NCBI RefSeq assembly: GCF_014202425.1 | Contig: NZ_JACHGT010000004.1 | Coordinates: 506,750 to 570,749, forward strand | Length of the DNA stretch: 64,000 nucleotides | Direction of reading: 5' to 3' | From: Phytomonospora endophytica | Lineage (GTDB): Bacteria > Actinomycetota > Actinomycetes > Mycobacteriales > Micromonosporaceae | In this document: positions 41,800 to 49,934 of the stretch, one piece after another | Numbering within the stretch: position 1 is the first letter of the stretch | How the letters are laid out: the number at the start of each line of letters is the position of its first letter | Notes under the pieces: model-generated | The model's database searches: none | The model's input: the letters and a program-made list of their open reading frames with translations, nothing else | Told to the model about the DNA's origin: nothing | Program-made: the position numbers and the translations under genes

Positions 41800-41830
41800 A
41801 AGGCCCGTACGCGTATCGCGTGCGGGCCTT
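41800..41830 (+). terminator. Hairpin after the PH-domain gene
   Basis: AAGGCCCGTACGC (41800-41812) pairs with GCGTGCGGGCCTT (41818-41830), one GT pair, five-base loop, 16 bases after the stop. Confidence 0.75.
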
Positions 41831-42035
41831 CGCCGTCCACAGGGGACGGTCGGCGGGATCGGGGGTGTCGTCGCGATCCCGGCCCGGCAACAAGGTGGAC
41901 GGTCGCTTGTGGACGACTCGACCATCGTTTCGGTTGCAGTGATTCGAGTCACAGCCGCCTCCGGGGTTTCGTGCCGTGGCGTGCGAAAACGTCCGGCCCA
42001 AAGCTACTCGCCGGTAACGAAGTGGCGGACACGTC

Positions 42036-42064
42036 TGTACAAGCCACCCGGGCGCCCCTAATCT
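42036..42064 (+). promoter_or_regulatory. Promoter of the first subtilase gene
   Basis: TGTACA (42036-42041) and TAATCT (42059-42064) are separated by 17 bases; the start codon lies 54 bases after the -10. The -10 resembles those at 43953 (TAGTCT) and 47437 (TAGCCT) before two other subtilase genes. The rest of the gap 41831-42035 holds no gene that I can support; it includes a GTGATTCGAGTCAC imperfect palindrome near 41940. Confidence 0.5.
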
Positions 42065-42118
42065 CGGCACAGCCCGGATGGCCCATGCCGGGCGCCCCCT
42101 AGAAGAAAGGTCTTTCGG

Positions 42119-43690
42119 ATGAGAGACATTTCGTCCCTTCGCCGCCGTTTAACGGCCGGTCTCGGGCTCGCGGCCGTCGCCGCGCTCGCCGCCGGCGTTC
42201 TCGGCGGCGGCCCCGCCCAGGCCGAGGGAACCATCCTCGGCATGAACGAGCCCAACGTGATCGCCGGGCACTACCTGGTGAAGCTGCGCGACACCATGTC
42301 GGTGTCCGGAGTGGACGCCGCGGCCGACACCCTCGTCTCCCGGTACGACGGGGATGTCACCGCGAAGTTCCCGAACACCCTCGGCGGTTTCTCGGCGACC
42401 CTGACCGAGCAGCAGGCCCGCTTCCTGGCCGCCGACCCGCGCGTCGAGTACGTCGAGGCCGACCAGAAGGTGTCGCTGACCGGCACGCAGACCGATCCGC
42501 CGTCGTGGGGTCTCGACCGCATCGACCAGACGGACCTGCCGCTGGACGGCGCTTACACCTACCCCAATGACGCGGCCAACGTCCACGTCTACGTCATCGA
42601 CACCGGCATCAACCTCACCCACGGCACCTTCGGCGGGCGAGCGGTTTCCGGTTTCGACGCCGTCGACAACGACGATGACGCCACCGACTGCCAGGGTCAC
42701 GGCACGCACGTCGCCGGGACCATCGGCGGCTCGGAGTACGGCGTGGCCAAGGCCGCCCAGCTGGTCGCGGTGCGCGTCCTCGACTGCGGTGGCTCCGGCT
42801 CGACGACCGGCGTGGTGGCCGGCATCGAGTGGGTCACGCAGAACGCGGTGAAGCCCGCCGCGGCGAACATGAGCCTCGGTGGCGGTGCCAGCACCAGCCT
42901 CGACAACGCCGTCACGGCGTCGATCAACGCCGGTGTCACCTACGGTGTCGCCGCGGGCAACGACGACGCCGACGCCTGCGGCAGCTCGCCGGCCCGCACC
43001 CCGGCCGCGATCACCGTCGGTGCGACCGAGTCGAACGACGCGCGCGCCTCGTACTCCAACTACGGCACCTGCCTGGACATCTTCGCCCCGGGCAGCGACA
43101 TCACGTCCTCGTGGATCGGCGGGAACACCGCCACCAACACGATCTCGGGCACGTCGATGGCGACGCCGCACGTCGTGGGCGCGGCCGCGCTGTACCTCTC
43201 GGCGAACCCGACGGCCACCCCGCAGCAGGTCCGCGACGCCCTGGTCGACTCCGCCTCCAGCGGCAAGGTCACCGACCCGGGCGCCGGTTCGATCAACCAG
43301 CTGCTCAACGTCGCCGGTGACGGCGGCGGCGACCCCGACCCGGAGCCGGGTGACTGCGGCGCCACCAACGGCACGGCCAAGGCGCTGCCGGACGCCGCGA
43401 CGGCCGACAGCACCGTCGCGGTCACCTGCGACCGTGACGCCGCGGCCACCTCCACGGTGACCGTCGACATCACCCACACCTACCGCGGCGACCTGGTGAT
43501 CAGCCTGGTCGCGCCGGACGGCACGTCGTACACGCTGAAGGACAGCGGCTTCGACAGCGCCGACAACGTCAAGGAGACCTACTCGGTCGACTTGTCCGGT
43601 GAGGCCGGCGCCGGCACGTGGACCCTGCGGGTCCGCGACGCCTACTCCGGTGACAGCGGAACCCTCAACTCCTGGACCCTGGCGCTGTAG
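42119..43690 (+). CDS. Secreted subtilisin-family (S8, proteinase K-like) protease with P domain, subtilase 1
   Basis: A 523-residue exported serine protease. Signal peptide 1-35 (cut after GPAQA), I9 inhibitor propeptide about 50-118 (HYLVKLRD to VEYVEADQ), catalytic domain about 128-397 with Asp161 (VYVIDTGI), His194 ([10 protein letters not shown]), oxyanion Asn281 (AAGNDDAD) and Ser346 (SGTSMATPH). After a Pro/Asp/Gly linker a P/Homo B domain (about 415-523, [19 protein letters not shown]) closes the protein, as in aqualysin- and kexin-like enzymes. Leu11 is encoded by TTA. ATG 42119 follows AGAAGAAAGG. First of four tandem subtilases. Confidence 0.95.
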   Translation: MRDISSLRRRLTAGLGLAAVAALAAGVLGGGPAQAEGTILGMNEPNVIAGHYLVKLRDTMSVSGVDAAADTLVSRYDGDVTAKFPNTLGGFSATLTEQQARFLAADPRVEYVEADQKVSLTGTQTDPPSWGLDRIDQTDLPLDGAYTYPNDAANVHVYVIDTGINLTHGTFGGRAVSGFDAVDNDDDATDCQGHGTHVAGTIGGSEYGVAKAAQLVAVRVLDCGGSGSTTGVVAGIEWVTQNAVKPAAANMSLGGGASTSLDNAVTASINAGVTYGVAAGNDDADACGSSPARTPAAITVGATESNDARASYSNYGTCLDIFAPGSDITSSWIGGNTATNTISGTSMATPHVVGAAALYLSANPTATPQQVRDALVDSASSGKVTDPGAGSINQLLNVAGDGGGDPDPEPGDCGATNGTAKALPDAATADSTVAVTCDRDAAATSTVTVDITHTYRGDLVISLVAPDGTSYTLKDSGFDSADNVKETYSVDLSGEAGAGTWTLRVRDAYSGDSGTLNSWTLAL

Positions 43691-43715
43691 CGCCCGAGTC
43701 CACACGGGAGTGACG

Positions 43716-43771
43716 CACGCCGGCACGCCGATGGAAAGCCCCGAAAGTTCTCCGGAAACCGTGCCGGCGTG
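43716..43771 (+). repeat. Inverted repeat downstream of subtilase 1
   Basis: CACGCCGGCACG (43716-43727) and CGTGCCGGCGTG (43760-43771) are perfect 12-base arms separated by 32 bases. It may fold in the 3' end of the mRNA, before the tighter hairpin at 43780-43808. Confidence 0.6.
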
Positions 43772-43779
43772 AGCACGAG

Positions 43780-43808
43780 ACGGCGGTCCCGCGACGCGGG
43801 ACCGCCGT
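43780..43808 (+). terminator. Hairpin terminator of subtilase 1
   Basis: ACGGCGGTCCCGC pairs perfectly with GCGGGACCGCCGT across a three-base loop; no T tract. The rest of 43691-44015 holds only this structure, the repeat before it and the next promoter; no gene is visible. Confidence 0.75.
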
Positions 43809-43929
43809 TCCTGCGGTCCGGACGCCGAAACCCTCACGGCCGCGAGGGTCGAGGCCGCCGCCACCCATGGTCATCGAAAAGTTCCCGAACGGATTCACTG
43901 TCCGGTGAAAGTTGACTTTGCGTCAGCTC

Positions 43930-43958
43930 TTGTCCACTCCCGCGCGTTCTCATAGTCT
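43930..43958 (+). promoter_or_regulatory. Promoter of subtilase 2
   Basis: TTGTCC (43930-43935), 17-base spacer, TAGTCT (43953-43958). The stretch from CTCTTGTC to TGCTG closely matches that before subtilase 4 (47412-47446). The start codon is 57 bases after the -10. Confidence 0.65.
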
Positions 43959-44015
43959 GCTGTCGACGCCCGAATCCACCCCGTTTCGGACGCGCCACTC
44001 GGAGAGGACCCTCCC

Positions 44016-45890
44016 ATGCGAGAAACGAAGTCCCTCAGGCACCGCTTAGCCGCGGGCTTAGGCCTGGCCGCCGTCGCGGCGCTGACCGCGGCGATGCTCG
44101 GCTCGGCCCCCGCACAGGCCGAAGGCACGATCCTCGGCATCCACGAGCCCGACGTCATTCCCGGGCACTACCTGGTCAAACTGCGCGACGTGTCGGTGTC
44201 CAGTGTGGACGCCAGCGCGGCGGCCCTCGCCGGTGAGTACGAGGGCACGGTCACCTACACGTTCCCGACCACGGTCCACGGCTTCGCCGCGACCATGACC
44301 GAGCAGCAGGCCCGGCGCCTGGCCGCCGACCCGGCGGTCGCCTACGTCGAAGCCGACCAGACGGTGACGATCGACGGCGTGCAGCCCAACCCGCCGTCGT
44401 GGGGACTCGACCGCGTCGACCAGCGCAACCTGCCGCTCGACAGCAGTTACACGTACCCGAACGAGGCGGCCAACGTGCACGCCTACATCATCGACACGGG
44501 CATCAACTTCCCGCACACGACCTTCGGCGGCCGGGCCGTCTCCGGGCGTGACACCGTCGACAACGACAACGACGCCACCGACTGCCACGGCCACGGCACG
44601 CACGTCGCCGGCACCGTCGGCGGCAGCCAGTACGGCCTCGCCAAGAGCGTCCAGCTCGTCGGCGTGCGCGTGCTGAACTGCTCCGGTTCCGGCACGACCG
44701 CCGGTGTCGTCGCGGGCATCGAGTGGGTCACGCAGAACGCGATCAAGCCCGCCTCGGCCAACATGAGCCTCGGCGGCGGCGCCGACACCACGCTCGACAA
44801 CGCCGTCACCGCGTCGATCGCCTCCGGCGTCACCTACGGTGTCGCGGCCGGCAACGACAACGCCAACGCCTGCAACTACTCGCCCGCGCGGGTCGCCAAC
44901 GCCATCACGGTCGGCTCCACGACCAACACCGACGCCCGCTCGTCGTTCTCCAACTTCGGCACCTGCGTCGACATCTTCGCGCCCGGCTCGTCGATCACGT
45001 CGGCCTGGATCGGCTCCAACACCGCGACGAACACGATCTCCGGCACCTCGATGGCGACACCGCACGTCGTCGGCGCGGCATCGCTGTACCTGTCGGCGAA
45101 CCCTTCGGCGACACCGCAGCAGGTCCGCGACGCGCTGGTCAACAACGCCACCAACGGCGTCGTCACCAGCCCGGGCACCGGCTCGCCTAACAAGCTGCTG
45201 TACACCGGATTCATCGGCGGCCCGCCGCCCGGTGACGACTTCAGCATGTCGGTCTCACCGACCAGCGGCACCATCAACCAGGGCCAGTCGACGACGGCGA
45301 CGATCACGACCGCCACGACCAACGGCAGCGCCCAGAGCATCACCCTGTCGGCGTCCGGCCAGCAGAGTGGCGTCACGGTGAGCTTCAGCCCGTCGACGAT
45401 CACCTCCGGCCAGACCTCGACGGTGACCTTCAGCGCCTCGGCCACCGCCGGGACCGGCACGGCCAACATCACGCTGACCGGCACCGGCACGGCGGCGACG
45501 CACAGCGCCGGTTACGCGCTGACCGTCAACGGCACCGGCGGCGGCGGCTGCTCGGGCACCAACGGCACGGCCACACCGATCGCCGACCTGGCGACGGTCA
45601 ACAGCACCATCCCGATCTCGAACTGCAACCGCAACGGCGGTGCGACGTCGAAGGTGGCCGTGAACATCACCCACACCTACCGCGGTGACCTGGTCATCGA
45701 CCTGATCGCCCCCGACGGCACCGCCTACCGGCTCAAGAACAGCAGCCTGTTCGACGGCGCCGACAACGTGATCGCGACCTACACCGTCAACCTCTCCGGT
45801 GAGGCCGGCAACGGCACGTGGACCCTGCGGGTCCGCGACGTCTACTCCGGCGACTCCGGCCGCCTGAACACCTGGACGCTGACCCTCTAA
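44016..45890 (+). CDS. Secreted subtilisin-family protease with Ig-like and P domains, subtilase 2
   Basis: A 624-residue paralogue of the preceding protein. Signal peptide 1-35 (APAQA), I9 propeptide about 50-118, S8 domain with Asp160 (AYIIDTGI), His193 ([10 protein letters not shown]), oxyanion Asn280 (AAGNDNAN) and Ser345 (SGTSMATPH). It differs by a Thr/Ser-rich Ig-like insertion (about 405-505, FSMSVSPTSGTINQGQSTTATI), followed by a P domain (about 511-624, [19 protein letters not shown]). Leu11 and Leu15 in the signal peptide are TTA codons. ATG 44016 follows GAGAGGA. Own promoter at 43930. Confidence 0.95.
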   Translation: MRETKSLRHRLAAGLGLAAVAALTAAMLGSAPAQAEGTILGIHEPDVIPGHYLVKLRDVSVSSVDASAAALAGEYEGTVTYTFPTTVHGFAATMTEQQARRLAADPAVAYVEADQTVTIDGVQPNPPSWGLDRVDQRNLPLDSSYTYPNEAANVHAYIIDTGINFPHTTFGGRAVSGRDTVDNDNDATDCHGHGTHVAGTVGGSQYGLAKSVQLVGVRVLNCSGSGTTAGVVAGIEWVTQNAIKPASANMSLGGGADTTLDNAVTASIASGVTYGVAAGNDNANACNYSPARVANAITVGSTTNTDARSSFSNFGTCVDIFAPGSSITSAWIGSNTATNTISGTSMATPHVVGAASLYLSANPSATPQQVRDALVNNATNGVVTSPGTGSPNKLLYTGFIGGPPPGDDFSMSVSPTSGTINQGQSTTATITTATTNGSAQSITLSASGQQSGVTVSFSPSTITSGQTSTVTFSASATAGTGTANITLTGTGTAATHSAGYALTVNGTGGGGCSGTNGTATPIADLATVNSTIPISNCNRNGGATSKVAVNITHTYRGDLVIDLIAPDGTAYRLKNSSLFDGADNVIATYTVNLSGEAGNGTWTLRVRDVYSGDSGRLNTWTLTL

Positions 45891-45910
45891 GGGGCTCGGC
45901 GCACGATCGC

Positions 45911-45948
45911 GCGGGCGGTGGTCCCGCGACCACGGGACCGCCGCCCGC
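45911..45948 (+). terminator. Hairpin after subtilase 2
   Basis: GCGGGCGGTGGTCCCG (45911-45926) pairs with CGGGACCGCCGCCCGC (45933-45948), 16 base pairs with one GT, six-base loop, 21 bases after the stop. Confidence 0.75.
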
Positions 45949-45954
45949 CACGAC

Positions 45955-45990
45955 GACGGGCCGGGACCGGACATCCCGGTCCGGCCCGTC
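45955..45990 (+). terminator. Second hairpin, just before the subtilase 3 ribosome site
   Basis: GACGGGCCGG-G-ACCGG (45955-45970) pairs with CCGGTCCGGCCCGTC (45976-45990), a 15-base stem with one bulged G. It ends six bases before the GGGAGG of subtilase 3. It may attenuate read-through from subtilase 2, since no separate promoter is seen for subtilase 3. Confidence 0.55.
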
Positions 45991-46006
45991 AACGGGAGGC
46001 GAACAC

Positions 46007-47233
46007 ATGACACACAAGGGATCCGGCCGCGCCACGCGCGTCCTCGGCATCGCCGCGGCCGCGGCGATCGCCGGTGCGCTCCTGGCCGGCCCGGCACAGG
46101 CCGAAGGCGAGGTTCTGGGGGCCGGCGGGCCCACCGCGATCGGCGGGCACTACATCGTCACGCTCGCCGCCGGCACCGCGGCGACCGCGGTCGCCGGTTC
46201 GGCGAACGGCCTCGCCGTTCGATACGGTGGCGAGGTCACCGGCACCTACACCGCGGCGATGCGCGGCTTCTCGGTCGCGATGACCTACGCCGAGGCGCGG
46301 CGGCTGGCCGCCGACCCGGCGGTGGCCTCGGTCGAGGCCGACGGCACGGTCACCGCGCAGGGCGTGCAGCCCAACCCGCCGAACTGGGGCCTGGACCGCA
46401 TCGACCAGCGCAGTCTTCCGCTCGACGGCTACTACCGCTACCCCAACGACGGTTCGGGCGTGCGGGCCTACATCCTCGACACCGGCGTCTACAGGGGACA
46501 CAAGACCTTCGGGACGCGCGTCGCCGCGGGTGTCGACCTCATCGACAACGACGGCAATCCCGACGACTGCAACGGCCACGGCACGCACATCGCCGGGATC
46601 GTCGGCGGGACCGAGTACGGCGTGGCCAAGAAGGTCACCATCGTTCCGGTGCGGATCCTGAGCTGTAACGGCTCGGGCACCACCGCCGGCGTCATCGCCG
46701 GGATCGACTGGGTCACGCGGAACGCGATCAAGCCGGCCGTGGCGAACATGAGCCTCGGCGGGGGAGCGTCGGCGGCCCTCGACACGGCCGTGAACAACTC
46801 GATCGCGTCCGGCGTCGGCTACTCCGTCGCGGCGGGCGGCAGCGCCGCCAACGCCTGCAACTACTCACCGGCCCACGTCCCGGCCGCGATGACCGTCGGC
46901 GCGACCACGAACACCGACGCGCGTGCCTCGCACTCCAACTACGGCACCTGCCTGGACATCTTCGCGCCCGGCCAGTCGATCACCTCGGCCTGGATCGGGA
47001 GCACCACGGCCACGGCGACGCTCAGCGGCTCGTCGATGTCGGCGGCCTTCGTGACCGGCGCGGCGGCGCTCTACCTGCACCGCTACCCGACCGCCACGCC
47101 CGGTCAGGTGTCGGCGGCACTGTCGGCCAACTGCACCAGAGGCGTCATCACCGGAGCCGGCACCGGCTCGCCCAACTGCCTGCTCTACATCGGTTTCATC
47201 CCACCCGATCCCATCGCCACGCCGAGCGGCTGA
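46007..47233 (+). CDS. Secreted subtilisin-family protein with altered active site, subtilase 3
   Basis: A 408-residue S8 homologue with signal peptide 1-32 (AGPAQA), I9 propeptide about 47-115 and no P domain. Asp158 (AYILDTGV), His191 (CNGHGTHIAG) and Ser343 (SGSSMSAAFV) are kept, but the oxyanion Asn is Gly278 (VAAGGSAANAC instead of VAAGN), and the GTSMATPH block has become GSSMSAAFV. Proteinase K-type enzymes lose most activity when this Asn is changed, so it may be a weak enzyme or a pseudoprotease. No TTA codon, no clear promoter; probably expressed by read-through from subtilase 2. GGGAGG precedes ATG 46007. Confidence 0.9.
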   Translation: MTHKGSGRATRVLGIAAAAAIAGALLAGPAQAEGEVLGAGGPTAIGGHYIVTLAAGTAATAVAGSANGLAVRYGGEVTGTYTAAMRGFSVAMTYAEARRLAADPAVASVEADGTVTAQGVQPNPPNWGLDRIDQRSLPLDGYYRYPNDGSGVRAYILDTGVYRGHKTFGTRVAAGVDLIDNDGNPDDCNGHGTHIAGIVGGTEYGVAKKVTIVPVRILSCNGSGTTAGVIAGIDWVTRNAIKPAVANMSLGGGASAALDTAVNNSIASGVGYSVAAGGSAANACNYSPAHVPAAMTVGATTNTDARASHSNYGTCLDIFAPGQSITSAWIGSTTATATLSGSSMSAAFVTGAAALYLHRYPTATPGQVSAALSANCTRGVITGAGTGSPNCLLYIGFIPPDPIATPSG

Positions 47234-47311
47234 CCGCGCCGGGCGACGGCCCGCGGCCACCGCCCCGGCTCGGGCGGTCGCGGCCCGAACCCGGCCGGCG
47301 AGCGCACACCA

Positions 47312-47343
47312 TGGACGGACCCCTTTCGTCAGGGGTCCGTCCA
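47312..47343 (+). terminator. Terminator of subtilase 3
   Basis: TGGACGGACCCCT (47312-47324) and AGGGGTCCGTCCA (47331-47343) form a perfect 13-base stem with loop TTCGTC, followed within seven bases by CCCTTTT. Confidence 0.85.
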
Positions 47344-47413
47344 CTGTGCCCTTTTGCGGGGGATAGCACACGGTGAGCGCCGAATCTGTCACAAATCAGC
47401 TGACTGTCACCTC

Positions 47414-47442
47414 TTGTCGCACCTGTGTGTTTCCAATAGCCT
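47414..47442 (+). promoter_or_regulatory. Promoter of subtilase 4
   Basis: TTGTCG (47414-47419), 17-base spacer and TAGCCT (47437-47442), 49 bases before the start codon. The surrounding 40 bases are alignable with the subtilase 2 promoter without gaps. Confidence 0.65.
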
Positions 47443-47491
47443 GCTGGCAGTGCCCGGCGCACCCCCAGCCGGGCCGCGAAGGAGGACCACA

Positions 47492-48688
47492 ATGTCTCGA
47501 ACCGCACTCCGTCGCTTAACCGCCGGCCTCGGCGTCGCCGTCACGGCGATCGTCGCGGCGGCCCTCATGGGCGCGGCGCCCGCGCAGGCCGAAGGCGTCG
47601 TCATCGGAGCCCAGAACCCCGGCGTGATCGAAGGCCACTACCTGGTCAAGCTCGCCGACACCCGTTCGGCGGGCGTCGACGCGATGTCGGCGACGCTCGC
47701 CGACCGCTACGCCGGTGAGATCACCCACACCTACCCGACGACGCTCGGCGGCTTCGCCGCGAAGATGACCGAGCAGCAGGCCCGGCGCCTGGCCGCCGAC
47801 CCGCGCGTCGCCTTCGTCGAGGCCGACCAGGTCGTCACCACGGCCGCGACGCAGTCGCCCGTCCCGTCGTGGGGCATCGACCGCATCGACCAGCGCAACC
47901 TCCCGCTGACCAACAGCTACACCTACAACAACACCGCCTCCAGCGTGCGCGTGTACGTCATCGACACCGGCATTCTGACGACGCACACGACCTTCGGCGG
48001 GCGTGCCACCCACGGGCGTGACACCGTCGACAACGACAACAACGCCACCGACTGCAACGGTCACGGCACACACGTCGCCGGGACCATCGGCGGCAGCCAG
48101 TACGGCGTCGCGAAGGCCGCCCGCCTGGTGGCCGTGCGTGTGCTCAACTGCTCCGGCTCCGGCACGACCGCCGGCGTCGTCGCCGGGATCCAGTGGGTCA
48201 CCAGCAACGCCGTCCGTCCCGCCGCGGCGAACATGAGCCTCGGCGGCGGTGCCAGCACCAGCATCGACAACGCGGTCAACGCGTCGATCAACGCCGGCAT
48301 CACCTACGCCGTCGCGGCGGGCAACTCCAGCGCCAACGCGTGCAGCTACTCGCCGGCCCGCACCCCGGCGGCGATCACGGTCGGCGCGACGACCAGCACC
48401 GACGCGCGCGCCTCGTACTCGAACTACGGCACCTGCGTCGACATCTTCGCCCCCGGCAGCGGGATCACGTCGTCGTGGATCGGGTCCAACACCGCCACCA
48501 GCACCATCAGCGGCACCTCGATGGCGTCCCCGCACGTGGCGGGCGCGGCCGCGCTGTACCTCCAGAACAACCCGTCGGCCTCCCCGGCGACGGTCCGCAA
48601 CGCCCTGGTCAACAACGCCACCAACGGTGTCGTGACCAACCCCGGAGCCGGCTCGCCGAACAAGCTCCTGTACACCGGCTTCATCTAG
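47492..48688 (+). CDS. Secreted subtilisin-family protease, subtilase 4 (no P domain)
   Basis: A 398-residue exported S8 protease: signal peptide 1-33 (GAAPAQA), I9 propeptide about 49-115, catalytic domain with Asp158 (VYVIDTGI), His191 ([10 protein letters not shown]), oxyanion Asn278 (AAGNSSAN) and Ser343 (SGTSMASPH). All key residues are intact and the protein ends with the catalytic domain (NKLLYTGFI), so it should be a simple active endoprotease. Leu9 is a TTA codon. ATG 47492 follows GAAGGAGGA. Last of the four tandem genes; a strong hairpin follows. Confidence 0.95.
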   Translation: MSRTALRRLTAGLGVAVTAIVAAALMGAAPAQAEGVVIGAQNPGVIEGHYLVKLADTRSAGVDAMSATLADRYAGEITHTYPTTLGGFAAKMTEQQARRLAADPRVAFVEADQVVTTAATQSPVPSWGIDRIDQRNLPLTNSYTYNNTASSVRVYVIDTGILTTHTTFGGRATHGRDTVDNDNNATDCNGHGTHVAGTIGGSQYGVAKAARLVAVRVLNCSGSGTTAGVVAGIQWVTSNAVRPAAANMSLGGGASTSIDNAVNASINAGITYAVAAGNSSANACSYSPARTPAAITVGATTSTDARASYSNYGTCVDIFAPGSGITSSWIGSNTATSTISGTSMASPHVAGAAALYLQNNPSASPATVRNALVNNATNGVVTNPGAGSPNKLLYTGFI

Positions 48689-48712
48689 GCCCGCGAGGGA
48701 TCGATGAGACGA

Positions 48713-48738
48713 GGCGGCCCGCGCACGCGCGGGCCGCC
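48713..48738 (+). terminator. Hairpin terminator of subtilase 4
   Basis: GGCGGCCCGCG (48713-48723) and CGCGGGCCGCC (48728-48738) form an 11-base perfect stem with a four-base loop. Confidence 0.75.
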
Positions 48739-48808
48739 GCCCTCGTGCCGCGACCCCGCCGTCCACAGTGGACGCGATTTTCCCTCGCGCCACCGTGGCC
48801 ACGCTCCC

Positions 48809-48814
48809 TAATCT
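48809..48814 (+). promoter_or_regulatory. -10 element of kptA, leaderless transcript
   Basis: TAATCT ends six bases before the kptA ATG at 48821, with no ribosome site between. Transcription would start at or next to the start codon. Confidence 0.5.
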
Positions 48815-48820
48815 GACGGC

Positions 48821-49360
48821 ATGGAACCGAAAAGACTCATCTCCACCAGCAAGATGCTGTCCAAGACCCTCCGCCACGACCCCTCCCGGCTCGGCCTCAC
48901 CCTCGACGCGCAGGGCTGGGTCGGCGTCGACGAACTCCTCGCCGCACTGGAGACACGCGGCAGACCCCTCACCCGCGCCGAACTCGACGAGGTCGTTGAA
49001 GGCAACGACAAGCGCCGCTTCACCATCGCCGACGGCCGCATCCGCGCCAACCAGGGCCACTCGATCGCGATCGACCTCGCCCTGGCCGCCACCGAACCGC
49101 CCGCGCTCCTCTTCCACGGCACCGCGACCCGCAACCTGGAGGCGATCCTCGCCGAAGGACTTGACCGCGGGCGACGCCACCACGTGCACCTGTCGGCCGA
49201 CACCGACACGGCCGTACGCGTCGGCGCCCGGCACGGCAAACCCGTCGTGCTCACCGTCCTGGCCGGGATGATGGCCGCCGAAGGCCACGAGTTCTACGTC
49301 TCGGCCAACGGCGTCTGGCTCGCCGAGCACGTACCCGCCACGTACCTGCGGGCACCCTGA
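48821..49360 (+). CDS. kptA: RNA 2'-phosphotransferase (Tpt1/KptA)
   Basis: A 179-residue enzyme of the Tpt1/KptA family that transfers an RNA 2'-phosphate to NAD, making ADP-ribose 1'',2''-cyclic phosphate. Family blocks are complete: [28 protein letters not shown] (with the Arg-His that bind the phosphate), [20 protein letters not shown] and [16 protein letters not shown]. Bacterial members may repair RNA ends or ADP-ribosylate nucleic-acid phosphates; the in vivo substrate is unsettled. Length is normal. Probably leaderless. Confidence 0.93.
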   Translation: MEPKRLISTSKMLSKTLRHDPSRLGLTLDAQGWVGVDELLAALETRGRPLTRAELDEVVEGNDKRRFTIADGRIRANQGHSIAIDLALAATEPPALLFHGTATRNLEAILAEGLDRGRRHHVHLSADTDTAVRVGARHGKPVVLTVLAGMMAAEGHEFYVSANGVWLAEHVPATYLRAP

Positions 49361-49425
49361 GGGCACTGTCGGACCCTTTTGACAGGATCGGCGAAGATGG
49401 ACCGATCCCCCCGGAAGGAACACCC

Positions 49426-49908
49426 GTGAACGACGATCACCCCCTGTCCCCGACGACCGCCGGCCACACCGGACGCGCGATCTACCTCGACCAGGAGACG
49501 GTCGCCGAACTGCTCACCGGCTTCGACATCAAGCACGCCGTCGACGACGACGGCGACGTCCTCGCCTACTGGGACGACGTCCGCGTCTACTTCATGTTCC
49601 GCGAGGAGGGCGAGGAGCGTGTCTTCTCCGTACGCACCTTCTACGACCGCCGCTACGAGGCCGACGACCGCCGCCGCCTGCTCAGCGCCGTCGACGACTG
49701 GAACCGCCGGACCCTCTGGCCGAAGGTCCACACGCACACCTTCGAGGACGGCACCCTCAGCTGCGTCGGCGAGATCTTCCTCTACGCCGGTTTCGGCGTC
49801 ACCCGCGACCACATCGAGCACAGCCTGAAGCGCTGGATCGGCGCCTGCCTCGACGTCGACGAGATGCTCCAGGAGAAGCTCGGCCCGGGCACGCCCGGGA
49901 CCTGCTAG
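49426..49908 (+). CDS. YbjN domain-containing protein
   Basis: A 160-residue acidic protein with a YbjN domain: DQETVAELLTGFDIKHAVDDDGDVLAYWDDVRVYFMFREEGEERVFSVRTFYDRRYEADDRRRLLSAVDDWNRR. The strand-helix order and VDDWNRRTLWPK block define the family; members interact with stress and developmental proteins, and their function is not settled. GTG 49426 has GGAAGGA seven bases upstream. Next to kptA, possibly co-transcribed with it (66-base gap). Confidence 0.82.
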   Translation: MNDDHPLSPTTAGHTGRAIYLDQETVAELLTGFDIKHAVDDDGDVLAYWDDVRVYFMFREEGEERVFSVRTFYDRRYEADDRRRLLSAVDDWNRRTLWPKVHTHTFEDGTLSCVGEIFLYAGFGVTRDHIEHSLKRWIGACLDVDEMLQEKLGPGTPGTC

Positions 49909-49934
49909 ACCACCGCAGGCCCCGGCCGCCGCGC

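Noticed and set aside
40233..41840. Minus-strand frame open for about 1600 bases upstream of the acetyltransferase at 39222-40232
   Set aside because: It runs antisense to the HAD and PH-domain genes; low-complexity Val/Gly/Asp/Arg composition is typical of GC-frame shadows, and there is no ribosome site or domain.
42119..48688. Mobile element or prophage origin of the subtilase cluster
   Set aside because: Base composition fits the neighbours; no integrase, transposase, terminal repeat or attachment site.
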